In this document: piece by piece, positions 17,054 through 25,543 of the stretch
How positions within the stretch are numbered: position 1 is the stretch's first letter
Layout of the letters: the number at the start of each line of letters is the position of its first letter
NCBI GenBank assembly: GCA_028873515.1
Contig: JAGWIG010000012.1
Span: forward strand, 1-61,530
DNA from: Pseudomonadota bacterium
Lineage (GTDB): Bacteria > Pseudomonadota > Gammaproteobacteria > Burkholderiales > REEB80
DNA length: 61,530 nt
Reading direction: 5' to 3'
Notes under the pieces: generated by a model
Told to the model about the DNA's origin: nothing
The model's database searches: none
What the model saw: only the letters and a program-made list of their open reading frames with translations
Translations under genes and position numbers: made by a program

Positions 17054-18280
17054 TTAAATTGGCGAATCAATGTTGCAGATTTCGCTTCGATAATCTGGAT
17101 CATCGAGCCGTTCATCCACTTCAATCAAGATGTCTGTCAGGATTTTCTGATCCTGTTTCCAGTTATCGCCCCATTTCAATGAAGCATACATATTGAAACT
17201 GTTGAAATTGATGGAGGAAAACTGGCAAGCATCCATAATTGTTTTAAGCATGCCTTCTGGATGAATCACGCCATTGTCGTCCGGTTGAATCCCGGATTGG
17301 GTTTCCGTCTGATCTGTGCCAGGGACAGGGATATCTGGCGCCGGATCCTGCTTTACGGTATCAATTACATGCCCATCATTCAATCTCAAGGCGCTTTCCG
17401 ATCCCTGTATCTGATGTTGTCGTTCAAGAAGCAGGCTTGATGTAATGACGGACGATTCCAAAGTGATGATATATTGCTTGACTCGCGTAACCGACCCATC
17501 ATCCTTAATCATGGGCACTTCCGAAACTGCCTTTGTAAGCCAGAAAATTGGGCTTCCGTCCCGATTCAGACCTGAGAGCTTATTGCTTCTTAATCCCTTA
17601 ATCAGGTTTAATTGGGCAATACAGCCTGACATGCCATAGAAAGAAGTCAAAGGTGTTTCAATGAGTCCTGCACCAGGAATCCCAGGAATGTAATACAGGA
17701 TTTTACCGCTCATATTGCATTGACGGGATTGGTATTCCTTGCATTGTTCAGGAATGCATTCTCCACGAACGACATGTTTTCTTCCACCAAATTGTCGCAC
17801 TGCTTTCCCGTTTTCATTAATGGGAATGGTCGCAAAAGTCGTGCAGACGCGCTGACCTTCTTCGGTGAATTCAGACCAGTATTTTCTTCCGGCAGAAACA
17901 TAAGAGGCAAGGGAGTGTGGAATCACTTGATACGGGTCATCAAATACAAACATGACAGGGAAACGCCAAAGACGTTTCTGTGTGTCACCATTTCTGATCT
18001 CACCGTACAAATCCATAATTTGATTGGCCACGTCCGGATTTTTGAAATCACAGCGTCGGGCAACGAAATAAGGAATATTTTTAGGCACAAGACTATTTTT
18101 AATGTTGACGGTTTCTGAAATCTGCTTTTCGATTTCGTCAAATGACAGACCTTGTTCAACCCCGTCCTTGTAGATTTTTTTGGCAGCTTCATTGCTCCAG
18201 GCTGTTTTTGTTGGAACCTTGACGCCAGCTCTTACTTTGCCATCCACCGGCAATATGGCCGGTTTGATAAGTTGCTCCAT
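17054..18280 (-). CDS. Putative recombination-directionality-factor-like protein (Gp3 type)
   Basis: A 408-residue protein. The middle (about 165-240) holds a cysteine cluster (GECIPEQCKEYQSRQC ... GCI) followed by FYGMSG, and upstream is LWRFPVMFVFDD. This pattern recalls the family annotated as hydrolase/metal-binding or Gp3-like recombination directionality factor found on phages and conjugative elements. The C-terminal third is an acidic Pro/Gln linker and a small helical domain. Strong AAGGAAAACC site before the ATG. If the family is right it may steer excision versus integration; I hold this as tentative because no catalytic site is evident. Confidence 0.45.
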   Translation of the reverse strand: MEQLIKPAILPVDGKVRAGVKVPTKTAWSNEAAKKIYKDGVEQGLSFDEIEKQISETVNIKNSLVPKNIPYFVARRCDFKNPDVANQIMDLYGEIRNGDTQKRLWRFPVMFVFDDPYQVIPHSLASYVSAGRKYWSEFTEEGQRVCTTFATIPINENGKAVRQFGGRKHVVRGECIPEQCKEYQSRQCNMSGKILYYIPGIPGAGLIETPLTSFYGMSGCIAQLNLIKGLRSNKLSGLNRDGSPIFWLTKAVSEVPMIKDDGSVTRVKQYIITLESSVITSSLLLERQHQIQGSESALRLNDGHVIDTVKQDPAPDIPVPGTDQTETQSGIQPDDNGVIHPEGMLKTIMDACQFSSINFNSFNMYASLKWGDNWKQDQKILTDILIEVDERLDDPDYRSEICNIDSPI

Positions 18281-18297
18281 GGTTTTCCTTTATAGAA

Positions 18298-18318
18298 TAA
18301 ATTCCGGGGCGACCCGGT
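18298..18318 (-). promoter_or_regulatory. GAATTC-like stem-loop motif, copy I
   Basis: A(A)ATTCCGGGG followed by CCCGG, 18 bp from the start of the 408-aa gene. It is a variant of the shared leader motif (AAATTC instead of GAATTC) and sits downstream of copy G in the same leader. Confidence 0.35.
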
Positions 18319-18420
18319 ATGAATAAAAAACCAGTTATAATTCCTGATCATCGTTGAACTGATTACAGGATTTTTCATGAAATGATCAGATACCAGAATT
18401 TGGCATTTCCAATCATTATT

Positions 18421-18461
18421 GAATTCCAGGAAATCCCTGGGCGATTGATGAATCTCATTAT
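18421..18461 (-). promoter_or_regulatory. GAATTC stem-loop motif, copy G, with CATAAT box
   Basis: GAATTC with stem CCAGG/CCTGG, then ATTATG on the plus strand (CATAAT on the minus strand) at 18454-18459, which could be a -10 box. It is 141 bp upstream of the 408-aa gene. Confidence 0.45.
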
Positions 18462-18530
18462 GATTGGTTTTTGGTATGACTTTATGATGAATCACTAACA
18501 AAAATTCATATCTTTTGCTGGTGATTGAAT

Positions 18531-18565
18531 GAAATAAGGACCGCCTTGTGGGCGATCCTTATTTC
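18531..18565 (-). terminator. Terminator of the 362-aa gene
   Basis: A long stem GAAATAAGGA-CGCC / GGCG-TCCTTATTTC with a 5-nt loop, one internal mismatch, overlapping the stop codon of the gene ending at 18564. Little T-run follows, but the stem itself is strong. Confidence 0.65.
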
Positions 18566-19652
18566 AGGCGGCCTTGATTAATTCTGGCTGAATGGAGGGT
18601 TTTGTTTCCAGTGCTAAAACTGTTGAATCAAAATAGGTTAAAAGCTCATCCAGCGCATTTTTGCGTCCAATATATCCACCGATTATCTCCGAGTTTTCAA
18701 GCACCCAGTCTGGATTTTCATCAACTGTCATGTTCTTGACATAATGAGCAATGACGATATCAAAGGTGTCTCCCTTGATCCATTCATTATATATTTCCAG
18801 GTTGGCACTGGCGTTGGTCAACAAGGCGCGACGGTGACCTGTGGCAAGCTGTTTATCAGAGCAGGCCTTGGCCAGTTTGAGCGCTTTCCCCCATAGGTAG
18901 TTTTTATCATCCGATGTATCAATGACTCCAGATGAATTTACCAGATTGAATTTCGGCTTTTGTCCCGCTACCCATTCTTTCTGTTCAATCCAGTAATGAG
19001 CAAATACAGGAGCTTGACTCTTGATGGTATCCAGACACTCTTTGTCAGGAACCCAGATCAAATCGCACTGGATCGCTGTTTGATCGGATTTGATGCGCAA
19101 TCCATTATCAAACTGGTCAAGCAGAACGGCGTTAATGTTACCTATTTCCCCGGATGCACGAAGTTTTTTCCATTCTTGCGTAGCAACCCGTTCCCAGCCA
19201 TAACCTGCCTCAATGACTTTGCTGGAAAGTTCAAACTCAAGCTTATCCCTGTTTTCGTAATCAATTTCATTAATGATTTCATCGACAAGTTCTCGCCCTG
19301 ACAAACCAGAGGTTAACACAGCCGTAGCCAGTTCAACCTTGAAGATAGTAGTAAGAATTTCTTTTAATTGAATGCGTGTTGCATGAATGACCTCATCGGA
19401 ATTAAGTTCAGGCTGATCATCCGAATTCAAGGCCAGGGCAAGATGCACAGGATAGCCTTGATCCGTTTTTTTATGAAGGGCGCCCATACCCTCAGCCATC
19501 GTTAAAGGATTCTCACAACCCTCGATATCATCTGCCAAATAGCCTACGACAAGATATTCATTGGCCTGAAAGATAAAATGATCCCCATTATCCTGTTCCG
19601 ACAATAAATAAGGCAATTCAAGATCGTGGATGTTTATATCCTTATTGTCCAT
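18564..19652 (-). CDS. Hypothetical protein
   Basis: 362 residues from the ATG at 19652, preceded by CGGAGCATCCATT; a longer frame to 19673 lacks a site. It is a soluble, acidic, mixed alpha/beta protein without signal peptide, membrane segments or a catalytic motif I recognise. A patch WKKLRASGEIGNINAVLLDQFDNG lies near 165-190. It is the first gene of the minus-strand block facing away from the CRISPR operon and carries its own leader motif (copy E) and terminator. Confidence 0.55.
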   Translation of the reverse strand: MDNKDINIHDLELPYLLSEQDNGDHFIFQANEYLVVGYLADDIEGCENPLTMAEGMGALHKKTDQGYPVHLALALNSDDQPELNSDEVIHATRIQLKEILTTIFKVELATAVLTSGLSGRELVDEIINEIDYENRDKLEFELSSKVIEAGYGWERVATQEWKKLRASGEIGNINAVLLDQFDNGLRIKSDQTAIQCDLIWVPDKECLDTIKSQAPVFAHYWIEQKEWVAGQKPKFNLVNSSGVIDTSDDKNYLWGKALKLAKACSDKQLATGHRRALLTNASANLEIYNEWIKGDTFDIVIAHYVKNMTVDENPDWVLENSEIIGGYIGRKNALDELLTYFDSTVLALETKPSIQPELIKAA

Positions 19653-19800
19653 AATGGATGCTCCGTATTTCAATAACCGTTATTTTGATAATAACCATGA
19701 ATTGACAGCTCTGGGATAATGCTTCGCTGTCTTTGATTTGATGCGTGCAATGATCTTGTCATTGAACACACATAAAGTTTCACCATGACTGGTGAGAATG

Positions 19801-19832
19801 GATTCCTCGAATCCCGAGGACAGGTTTAGACG
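19801..19832 (-). promoter_or_regulatory. GAATTC-like stem-loop motif, copy E
   Basis: GATTCCTCG and CGAGGA arms followed by AGGTTTAGACGC, 149 bp upstream of the 362-aa gene. The AAAC-type flank in minus sense (GTCTAAACC) matches copies C and D (GCTAAACC, GTCAAACC). Confidence 0.4.
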
Positions 19833-19927
19833 CTTTTAATTATTATTCGTTTATTCATCCTAAATTGAACGAATGCTAGGTATTTTGTCTGACTATTCCT
19901 CTTGGTAATAATCCCCGTCTATATGAC

Positions 19928-20066
19928 AAAAACGTGTACATACTGAATATTACACATATCAGCAATATCAATCAGTTACAAATTTCGTAAAAAAATGGGC
20001 ACGGTGCCCATTTTACGAATTTTTGATAACTACATGATTTTATTAAATGGCGGTGTGTACACGTTT
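19928..20066. repeat. Nested inverted repeats upstream of the CRISPR operon
   Basis: Outer arms AAAACGTGTACA (about 19929-19940) and TGTACACGTTTT (20055-20066) are exact reverse complements 114 bp apart. Centred between them is a long imperfect hairpin, about 19981-20025, with the 13-nt palindrome GGGCACGGTGCCC and flanking TTCGTAAAA/TTTTACGAA arms. Such an arrangement could be an operator bound by a dimeric regulator at two spaced sites with a looped centre. Confidence 0.65.
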
Positions 20067-20318
20067 TAGACTTGTTATCGGTTCAATCATCGATATTTCT
20101 GTCTTGAAATTCTTTTTCCTATCTTTACAAATATTGGCTTCCTTGACATGAAATAAATTTCTATAAACTGGTTTTATGTTCATTTGCATAAATCATGCGC
20201 GAAAAAGTTCGTCATTCATTCGGTTAGTAATAACAAATTTCGTCAAACTTTGGTTTTATGTTGATTATCGATGAAGTTTGAAACATGACCTCTGCAAAAT
20301 CATATACAGGAGAATGTT

Positions 20319-20981
20319 TTGATACCTGCAAACCTGAAATTTGCCTATGACCACCTTGGGAGATTTATAGCTCCGGGATTGAACCCCTTAGCATGGACTG
20401 CTGGATTTGGACTCAGCAAGAAAGGGAAAAGAACTCGATTTACAAACGGAGTCGCCGTGTTGATCCAACCTGAAAAATCAACCTTTTGCGGCATTACCCC
20501 TGAATTGAATGAAAACGCCAAATCCTCAATCCATATCGAAGTTTCTGACATGACACCACGAGATCTCATGTCGCTTTGCCTATATAATCCGCCCAAAGGG
20601 TTGTGGGTTGGGCTATCTTTTGTAAAAACAGGCGTTGAAGAGTCCGGAATTATACTGAATTCCTCACTTTCCAAGGCTGTGTTTTCAGAAAATTCCGGCA
20701 AGAATATTCGTATTTCCTATCCACTTGTTCTAGCTGATCTGGCTTCTGCGCTGCAACAGTTCCCTAAACTGCCATCCGTTAAATCATTAAACCAGTCTTT
20801 TGATCTTTGCAAAAAGAAATGGTTTGACAGAGAAATGACCCAATCTGAATCAGTGCAATACCACCGGGAAATAGCCTCCACGCCCCTTCCATATGTTTTC
20901 GAAAAACTTATGAATTATTCTATGAGTATTTACATGTTGCTTGATTACATAAAATTTACCCAGGAGAAGGCCAATGCTTGA
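20319..20981 (+). CDS. csf1: Type IV CRISPR Csf1-like protein (putative large subunit)
   Basis: A 220-residue protein, first gene of the cas operon. The start is a TTG with CAGGAGAA 4 bp upstream; the nearby ATG runs at once into a stop. Position and size fit Csf1, the large-subunit analogue of type IV-A complexes, and the segment LYNPPKGLWVGLSFVKTG resembles the Csf1 pattern of a PP turn followed by a beta strand. The N-terminal zinc-finger cysteines described for many Csf1 proteins are not visible here. It would recognise target DNA within the crRNA complex. Assignment is mostly by context, so a divergent or novel subunit is possible. Its stop overlaps the cas6e start by 8 bp. Confidence 0.55.
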   Translation: MIPANLKFAYDHLGRFIAPGLNPLAWTAGFGLSKKGKRTRFTNGVAVLIQPEKSTFCGITPELNENAKSSIHIEVSDMTPRDLMSLCLYNPPKGLWVGLSFVKTGVEESGIILNSSLSKAVFSENSGKNIRISYPLVLADLASALQQFPKLPSVKSLNQSFDLCKKKWFDREMTQSESVQYHREIASTPLPYVFEKLMNYSMSIYMLLDYIKFTQEKANA

Positions 20982-21519
20982 AACCATTATGACTTTTCCA
21001 ACTCCTGAAACAGCCTATGCTTCTCATCAGGCAGTGTGGAATGCCCTGAAAAGAGAAGATGGAGTAAAGCGGAATTTCTTGTTTCGTGTGGTTCCATCGC
21101 GCCAGTCAGGGCTTTCCCTGATAAAGATACGTTCACTGGAAATGCCTGAAAACATCAAGCCCATAACTTGCCATAAGCCTGAGTCCGGCAGTCATTATCA
21201 ATTTTCATTGCTAGCCCACCCGGTAAAACGGATTTCCGGCCAGGAATACGCACTTAAAACTGAAGCCGAGGTCAAGAGTTGGCTAGAAATGCAGCTTGAG
21301 CGCAATGGAATGAATCTTGTTTCATGCTGTATTGAATTTATTCCTGCCATCCCGCTTGGAAAAAAGAAATTTAACATTAGCCTTCATGCAGTGGAAATTC
21401 ATGGCCGTCTTTTGATTATCAATGCGCACAAAGCAGAATCCGCCATGATTGAGGGAATTGGAAGATGTAAAAGCATGGGATTTGGCATGCTTGAGTTAAA
21501 GGAAATTGATAATGCGTAA
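20974..21519 (+). CDS. cas6e: Cas6e-like CRISPR RNA endonuclease
   Basis: A 181-residue RAMP nuclease. It aligns by eye with E. coli Cas6e: YASHQAVWNAL at 15-25 (catalytic-type H18), FLFRVV near 36, YQFSLLAHPVKR near 74-85 and the glycine-rich loop GIGRCKSMGFGMLEL near 161-175. It cuts precursor crRNA at the base of the repeat hairpin and usually keeps the product. In type IV-A systems this slot is csf5/cas6; some type IV systems use a Cas6e. AAGGCCA and AGGAG precede the ATG. Both arrays in this window carry the I-E-style repeat hairpin expected for it. Confidence 0.88.
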   Translation: MLETIMTFPTPETAYASHQAVWNALKREDGVKRNFLFRVVPSRQSGLSLIKIRSLEMPENIKPITCHKPESGSHYQFSLLAHPVKRISGQEYALKTEAEVKSWLEMQLERNGMNLVSCCIEFIPAIPLGKKKFNISLHAVEIHGRLLIINAHKAESAMIEGIGRCKSMGFGMLELKEIDNA

Positions 21520-22213
21520 TTTTTATGTGTGCGTAGATTTAGCTTCTCCGGTCATTCCTACAAAAGGATGGTTAACACTTGATGCCATATTAGGTGCCCA
21601 GTTATTTCGTGAAACGGGCGATATGGAAGTGGCTCATGAAAATATCCCCCTGGCCAAAACAAAGGGGGTATGGCATGGAAGTGCTGCTTTTTTCGATATT
21701 GGCGAGACAGGCCGTGCGGCCTTTGGGCGTTCGATGAAATTGTCTGATCTCCTTGAAGGCAACTGGGTTCCTTTTGGCAAAACCAAATACCCCTACTTTG
21801 TGGATCAAAGCAGAAATCAGGCAGCCAATCAATGGGGTGCAAAACTGAATACCTACCCTACCCTAAGTTCTGAGCACGTTTACTGGTTCGGAAAAGGTGA
21901 CATGGAGCAGGTGGCAAAATTATTCAATGGCATCAGGGAAGGATGGGGAATCGGGAAGAAGGTATCCCATGGTTACGGTCGAATTCAATCCGTCATGATT
22001 GAAGAATGTGATATTGACCGGTCGTTTCAACTTCAGGATGGATCACCAGCAAGACCCATTGAATATAAACACTGGATTTCCATGACCGGAAAACCTGATA
22101 TCACTACTTTCATTGAATCCTGGGCAATGCCATATTTTTGTAGTGAACGTGTGCTTTGTGCCATTCCGGCAAACCATATCATGAGCTGTAGTCAGGCTAG
22201 TGACCAGGTTTAG
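21512..22213 (+). CDS. csf3: Type IV CRISPR Csf3 (Cas5-like) protein
   Basis: A 233-residue RAMP-fold protein started at the ATG at 21512 (AAGGAAA upstream); it overlaps the cas6e end by 8 bp. The GWGIGKKVSHGYGRI loop (about residues 147-161) is the RAMP glycine-rich loop, and the N-terminal beta strand FYVCVDLASPV is typical. In type IV-A complexes Csf3 binds the 5' handle of the crRNA like Cas5. Order after cas6e and before csf2 supports the call. Confidence 0.75.
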   Translation: MRNFYVCVDLASPVIPTKGWLTLDAILGAQLFRETGDMEVAHENIPLAKTKGVWHGSAAFFDIGETGRAAFGRSMKLSDLLEGNWVPFGKTKYPYFVDQSRNQAANQWGAKLNTYPTLSSEHVYWFGKGDMEQVAKLFNGIREGWGIGKKVSHGYGRIQSVMIEECDIDRSFQLQDGSPARPIEYKHWISMTGKPDITTFIESWAMPYFCSERVLCAIPANHIMSCSQASDQV

Positions 22214-22253
22214 GTTTCCTGGCCGCAATTAAATTATTTACTGGAGATTATTC

Positions 22254-23258
22254 ATGTACGACATATTTTTGAAGGGTACCATCAAAACTGTAAGCCCGGT
22301 AACATTTACAACCCCTGACCCCAATGGCCATATGATTGCCGGTTCGCTTCCACTCATGGGAGGACGCTTATATGTACCTGCGTCTTCAATCCGAGGCGCA
22401 CTACGCCGCAAGGCTCTTTCAGTCATTAGCGGAAATACCAAATTCAGTCTGGCTGATTATTATCTAAATGCAATCGGTGGAGTCAAGGGAAGCAAAACAG
22501 ACTCTGACAGTAATGAGGCAAAAACCTGGATTGAGTGTGTTCGGCGAGTTCAATCCCGGAACCCGCAGGTTTCTCTTTTTGGTGCAATGGCTCCGGCGAC
22601 TGTCCCTGGCAAATTGTCTGTGGATCATGCCATTGATGTATCTGATTATCCAGTTAGGGCTGCATGGATGCAGCATGTCAGGGTGGATGATCTAAAACGG
22701 GATCCTTCAGTTCTGGGTACAATGAGTGGCGATATTTTTGATGAATACGAACAGATGAAAAGTGGCGCCGCAGAACGTTCCGAACTAAAAGCTCAAATCA
22801 AGAAGCTCGAAAGCACACTTTCTAAAAGCAGTGACGATCAAAAAATTCGTGAAGAGATTGCTGTTAAAAAAGAAGAGCTTAAAAAGCTGCATGAAGTGCA
22901 GATTCAACTCCATAACCTTCAATACCAGGTAATCCCGTCAGGTGTAATCATGGCCTCTGGTTTCCGTATCATGAACGTTACGGAAGCTGAAGCATCCTTG
23001 TTCATGAAGGCTCTTGATTCGTTAGCGCTGAATCCGGTATTGGGAGGAAGACGTAACCATGGTAACGGCCTTGTTGCCGGAAACTGGGAAGTCTTATACC
23101 GGGAAAATGGTTCCAGATCTATGCGCTCCGGCGGAAATATTGCTTTTGAAGGCGACTTTTACCCGGCCAAATTTACCGGAAAAGCCGATGAATGGGCCAA
23201 TACAGAAATTGACTGGAATGATTACAATTTTTCTGCCGAACTTTTAAAACAGCCCTGA
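22254..23258 (+). CDS. csf2: Type IV CRISPR Csf2 (Cas7-like backbone)
   Basis: A 334-residue Cas7-family protein that multimerises along the crRNA. Features: N-terminal strand YDIFLKGTIKTVSPVTF, the Csm3/Cas7-like YVPASSIRGALRRKAL (about 40-55), and a C-terminal glycine loop LGGRRNHGNGLVAG (about 263-276). Residues about 170-225 form a highly charged helical stretch (ELKAQIKKLES, KKEELKKLHEVQIQL) that looks like a coiled coil inserted in the fold. GGAGATTATTC precedes the ATG. A terminator-like hairpin follows the gene, so downstream csf4 may be expressed at a lower level. Confidence 0.85.
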   Translation: MYDIFLKGTIKTVSPVTFTTPDPNGHMIAGSLPLMGGRLYVPASSIRGALRRKALSVISGNTKFSLADYYLNAIGGVKGSKTDSDSNEAKTWIECVRRVQSRNPQVSLFGAMAPATVPGKLSVDHAIDVSDYPVRAAWMQHVRVDDLKRDPSVLGTMSGDIFDEYEQMKSGAAERSELKAQIKKLESTLSKSSDDQKIREEIAVKKEELKKLHEVQIQLHNLQYQVIPSGVIMASGFRIMNVTEAEASLFMKALDSLALNPVLGGRRNHGNGLVAGNWEVLYRENGSRSMRSGGNIAFEGDFYPAKFTGKADEWANTEIDWNDYNFSAELLKQP

Positions 23259-23270
23259 TTACCAAAAGAT

Positions 23271-23300
23271 GGGGGGTGACCGCCCCCCCCCGTATTTTTT
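23271..23300 (+). terminator. G6/C9 hairpin with T-run between csf2 and csf4
   Basis: GGGGGG (23271-23276), TGACCG, then nine C (23283-23291) form a GC stem followed by GTATTTTTT. It sits 12 bp after csf2 and 24 bp before the csf4 ATG, so it may attenuate transcription into csf4-cas1-cas2. The homopolymer C tract could also vary in length. Confidence 0.6.
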
Positions 23301-23323
23301 ATCAATTACATAAGGATTGTGCG

Positions 23324-25540
23324 ATGAATCCACTACTTGGCGAGGCATTTGATATTGCCCATACGGCCCCTTTCAGCCTGACGAAAAACAAGGCACAGCA
23401 TGATTATGCTGAACGGGTTCATGAAATCATCCAATGTGCAATAGGTGGAGACGGAAATGGGCATGGACAGGCATTCGTTGAAGCCGAAACAGGTGTTGGT
23501 AAAACACTCGGATACCTGATCCCCGTTCTTTTACATTTGGCCAGAACAGGTGAACGAGCAGTGATCAGCACCCATTCTCTTCATTTGCAGCAGCAGATTA
23601 TGGGTCCAAACGGGGATATGGATAAAGCGGTTGCCATTGTAGAGAAACTGACAGGTGTCCGCCTCACTGCGGCAGAAAGGGTAGGCAAACGTAATTTTGT
23701 AGATGCAGACCGTTGTCAGAAAAAAATGAATAGCCTTTCACCACACGATATGGTCGATGAGCCATGGAAAGAATTTGTTGAGTGGGCAAAAAATGGATCA
23801 GGGGATTTTCGTGAATGGTTTGAAGATTATGAATCCTTGCCGAATAACATGGATCAGGAAGAAGTGTGTATAACCGCAACCTCATCAACGGAAGCATTGG
23901 TACGATATGTGGCTTATTCCGAGGCTGCCCGAACTGCGGATATTGTGGTCACTAATCATGCCCTATTGGTCCATGCTGCAAAATTTGGTATCAAGCTGTT
24001 TCATTCGATGGATGACTCAAGGAAAATTGCCGTATTAGTTATTGATGAGTGCGATACGGTTTCGAGCGTTGCAAAAAGCATGACCTCAAGCCTTCTTCCT
24101 TTGTGTGAATTGAAAGAAGCCCTGCAAGCATGGAATTCGATCGTGCCTAGTCAGGTGACAAGCAACGCGCTTACGTCCATAGACAAGTTGCTGGATGTGC
24201 TTAAGCATTTAGCAGTAAATAAATTACCAAATCATGAGTACATCAAGTTCTTTAGTGATCTTGATCCATCAGATAGAGCAGATATTATCAAGAACATCAA
24301 ATATTTGAATAAATACCTTGAGTCGTTGAGAGCCAAAAAGGAAATAACGCTACCCATTGAACGCGATATACAAAAATATGCCAGACTTTTAAATGAGGTG
24401 CTTGAAGATACGGACTATTTTAATGGCAAATATTTAGCATTGCGCTGGTCGCCAAGCTTGAATTATCCTTCATTTCGTACTTTCAGGCTAAATCCGGAAC
24501 GGATCCTTAAAGCCTTATGGTCACCATGGAATGAAAGAAATGAAGAAGAGGATACCAAAAATAATCGAAGCGCCTTTAAGAAGATAGATTTCGTTCCACC
24601 CGTGCAGGCTAATGCGCTGATATTAACATCGGCGACCATTTCTGCGCCGAACGCCAAAACCTCTAGTAATTTTACTGAAATGAAGATTGGTATGGGAATT
24701 TATGATCCTAATAATCCCTGTTCACATCTTCATGGCTCTTTTTCTCCAGCAAAATTTGGTGACATGAGCTTTGTTTTTCCGGATCCCTCCGCTCCTTTCC
24801 CATTCATCAAGAAGGAAAACAACAGTGAAATTGACGAGAACTTTGTTGATACAGAATTAAATCCGGAATGGATTAATTACACCGCAACAATGATTCTTGC
24901 GGCCAGGAAGGAAGGTGGGCGTGTTCTTGTTCATGCCAATTCCTATCGTTCAACCGAAGCCATTTCAGATGCCTTGCGGAAGATGGGTGTCAATCCCATT
25001 GAAAAAACCCGTGAACGAAAACCGATTGATTGTATCAAGGATGTTCTGGCAGATGAAAATAGTATATTTGTATCACCTTCTGCAGCCGAAGGGCTGGATC
25101 TTCCTTCTGCCAGCCGTCAATTTAATCTGGATGGGAAATCAGCTTTCAAGCATGTCATTATTACACAATTGCCATATTCCAAGCCTGATGATGTAGTAAA
25201 TGTGGCCCGCAGGGGTTATATAAACTATAAATTCCAATCTGAATCGTATGCAAAACGTATTGTATATGAGTTAAGCCGATCAGCGGCATTACGTAAATTC
25301 AAGCAGCAGATTGGTCGAGGTTTGCGCTCTCACGATGCTGAAATGACCCTGTGGGTTGCCGATCCAAGATTTCCAAGCAGCAATCTACTGACCCGGAATA
25401 ACAATACGCCCGCAAGAACATGTAGAAAACATGAGGACTTCAAGTTTGCCATTCCATACCGGTTTCGTGCAGGACTGCGTAATTCATTTGAAAAAAAGGG
25501 AAGAATGTTTTTGCAGGACGGTAGATTTGTCCAGGGATAA
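23324..25540 (+). CDS. csf4: Type IV-A CRISPR helicase Csf4 (CasDinG)
   Basis: 738 residues from the ATG at 23324 (AAGGA upstream); an upstream GTG in frame is unlikely. It is a DinG/XPD-type superfamily 2 helicase: Walker A ETGVGKT (55-61), DEAH-box variant DECD (241-244), helicase C-terminal motifs AAEGLDLP and QQIGRGLR. Canonical DinG has four cysteines for a 4Fe-4S cluster; only C131 and C182 are in the region and without the C-x4-C-x5-C spacing, so the Fe-S domain looks vestigial, as described for type IV DinG proteins. It would unwind DNA at the target. It ends 3 bp before cas1. Confidence 0.9.
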   Translation: MNPLLGEAFDIAHTAPFSLTKNKAQHDYAERVHEIIQCAIGGDGNGHGQAFVEAETGVGKTLGYLIPVLLHLARTGERAVISTHSLHLQQQIMGPNGDMDKAVAIVEKLTGVRLTAAERVGKRNFVDADRCQKKMNSLSPHDMVDEPWKEFVEWAKNGSGDFREWFEDYESLPNNMDQEEVCITATSSTEALVRYVAYSEAARTADIVVTNHALLVHAAKFGIKLFHSMDDSRKIAVLVIDECDTVSSVAKSMTSSLLPLCELKEALQAWNSIVPSQVTSNALTSIDKLLDVLKHLAVNKLPNHEYIKFFSDLDPSDRADIIKNIKYLNKYLESLRAKKEITLPIERDIQKYARLLNEVLEDTDYFNGKYLALRWSPSLNYPSFRTFRLNPERILKALWSPWNERNEEEDTKNNRSAFKKIDFVPPVQANALILTSATISAPNAKTSSNFTEMKIGMGIYDPNNPCSHLHGSFSPAKFGDMSFVFPDPSAPFPFIKKENNSEIDENFVDTELNPEWINYTATMILAARKEGGRVLVHANSYRSTEAISDALRKMGVNPIEKTRERKPIDCIKDVLADENSIFVSPSAAEGLDLPSASRQFNLDGKSAFKHVIITQLPYSKPDDVVNVARRGYINYKFQSESYAKRIVYELSRSAALRKFKQQIGRGLRSHDAEMTLWVADPRFPSSNLLTRNNNTPARTCRKHEDFKFAIPYRFRAGLRNSFEKKGRMFLQDGRFVQG

Positions 25541-25543
25541 ATA

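Larger units (their letters stand above)
19674..20318. other. 645-bp divergent control region between the 362-aa gene and the CRISPR operon
   Basis: No gene is seen. It contains leader motif E (19801-19832), a nested set of inverted repeats (19928-20066), and direct repeats ACAAATTTCGT at 19978-19988 and 20233-20243 and TGGTTTTATGTT near 20168 and 20250. A weak promoter candidate TTGAAA/16 bp/TACAAA is at about 20104-20131 and a TTGACA at 20143. The repeats around the CRISPR promoter suggest a dedicated regulator. Confidence 0.55.
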
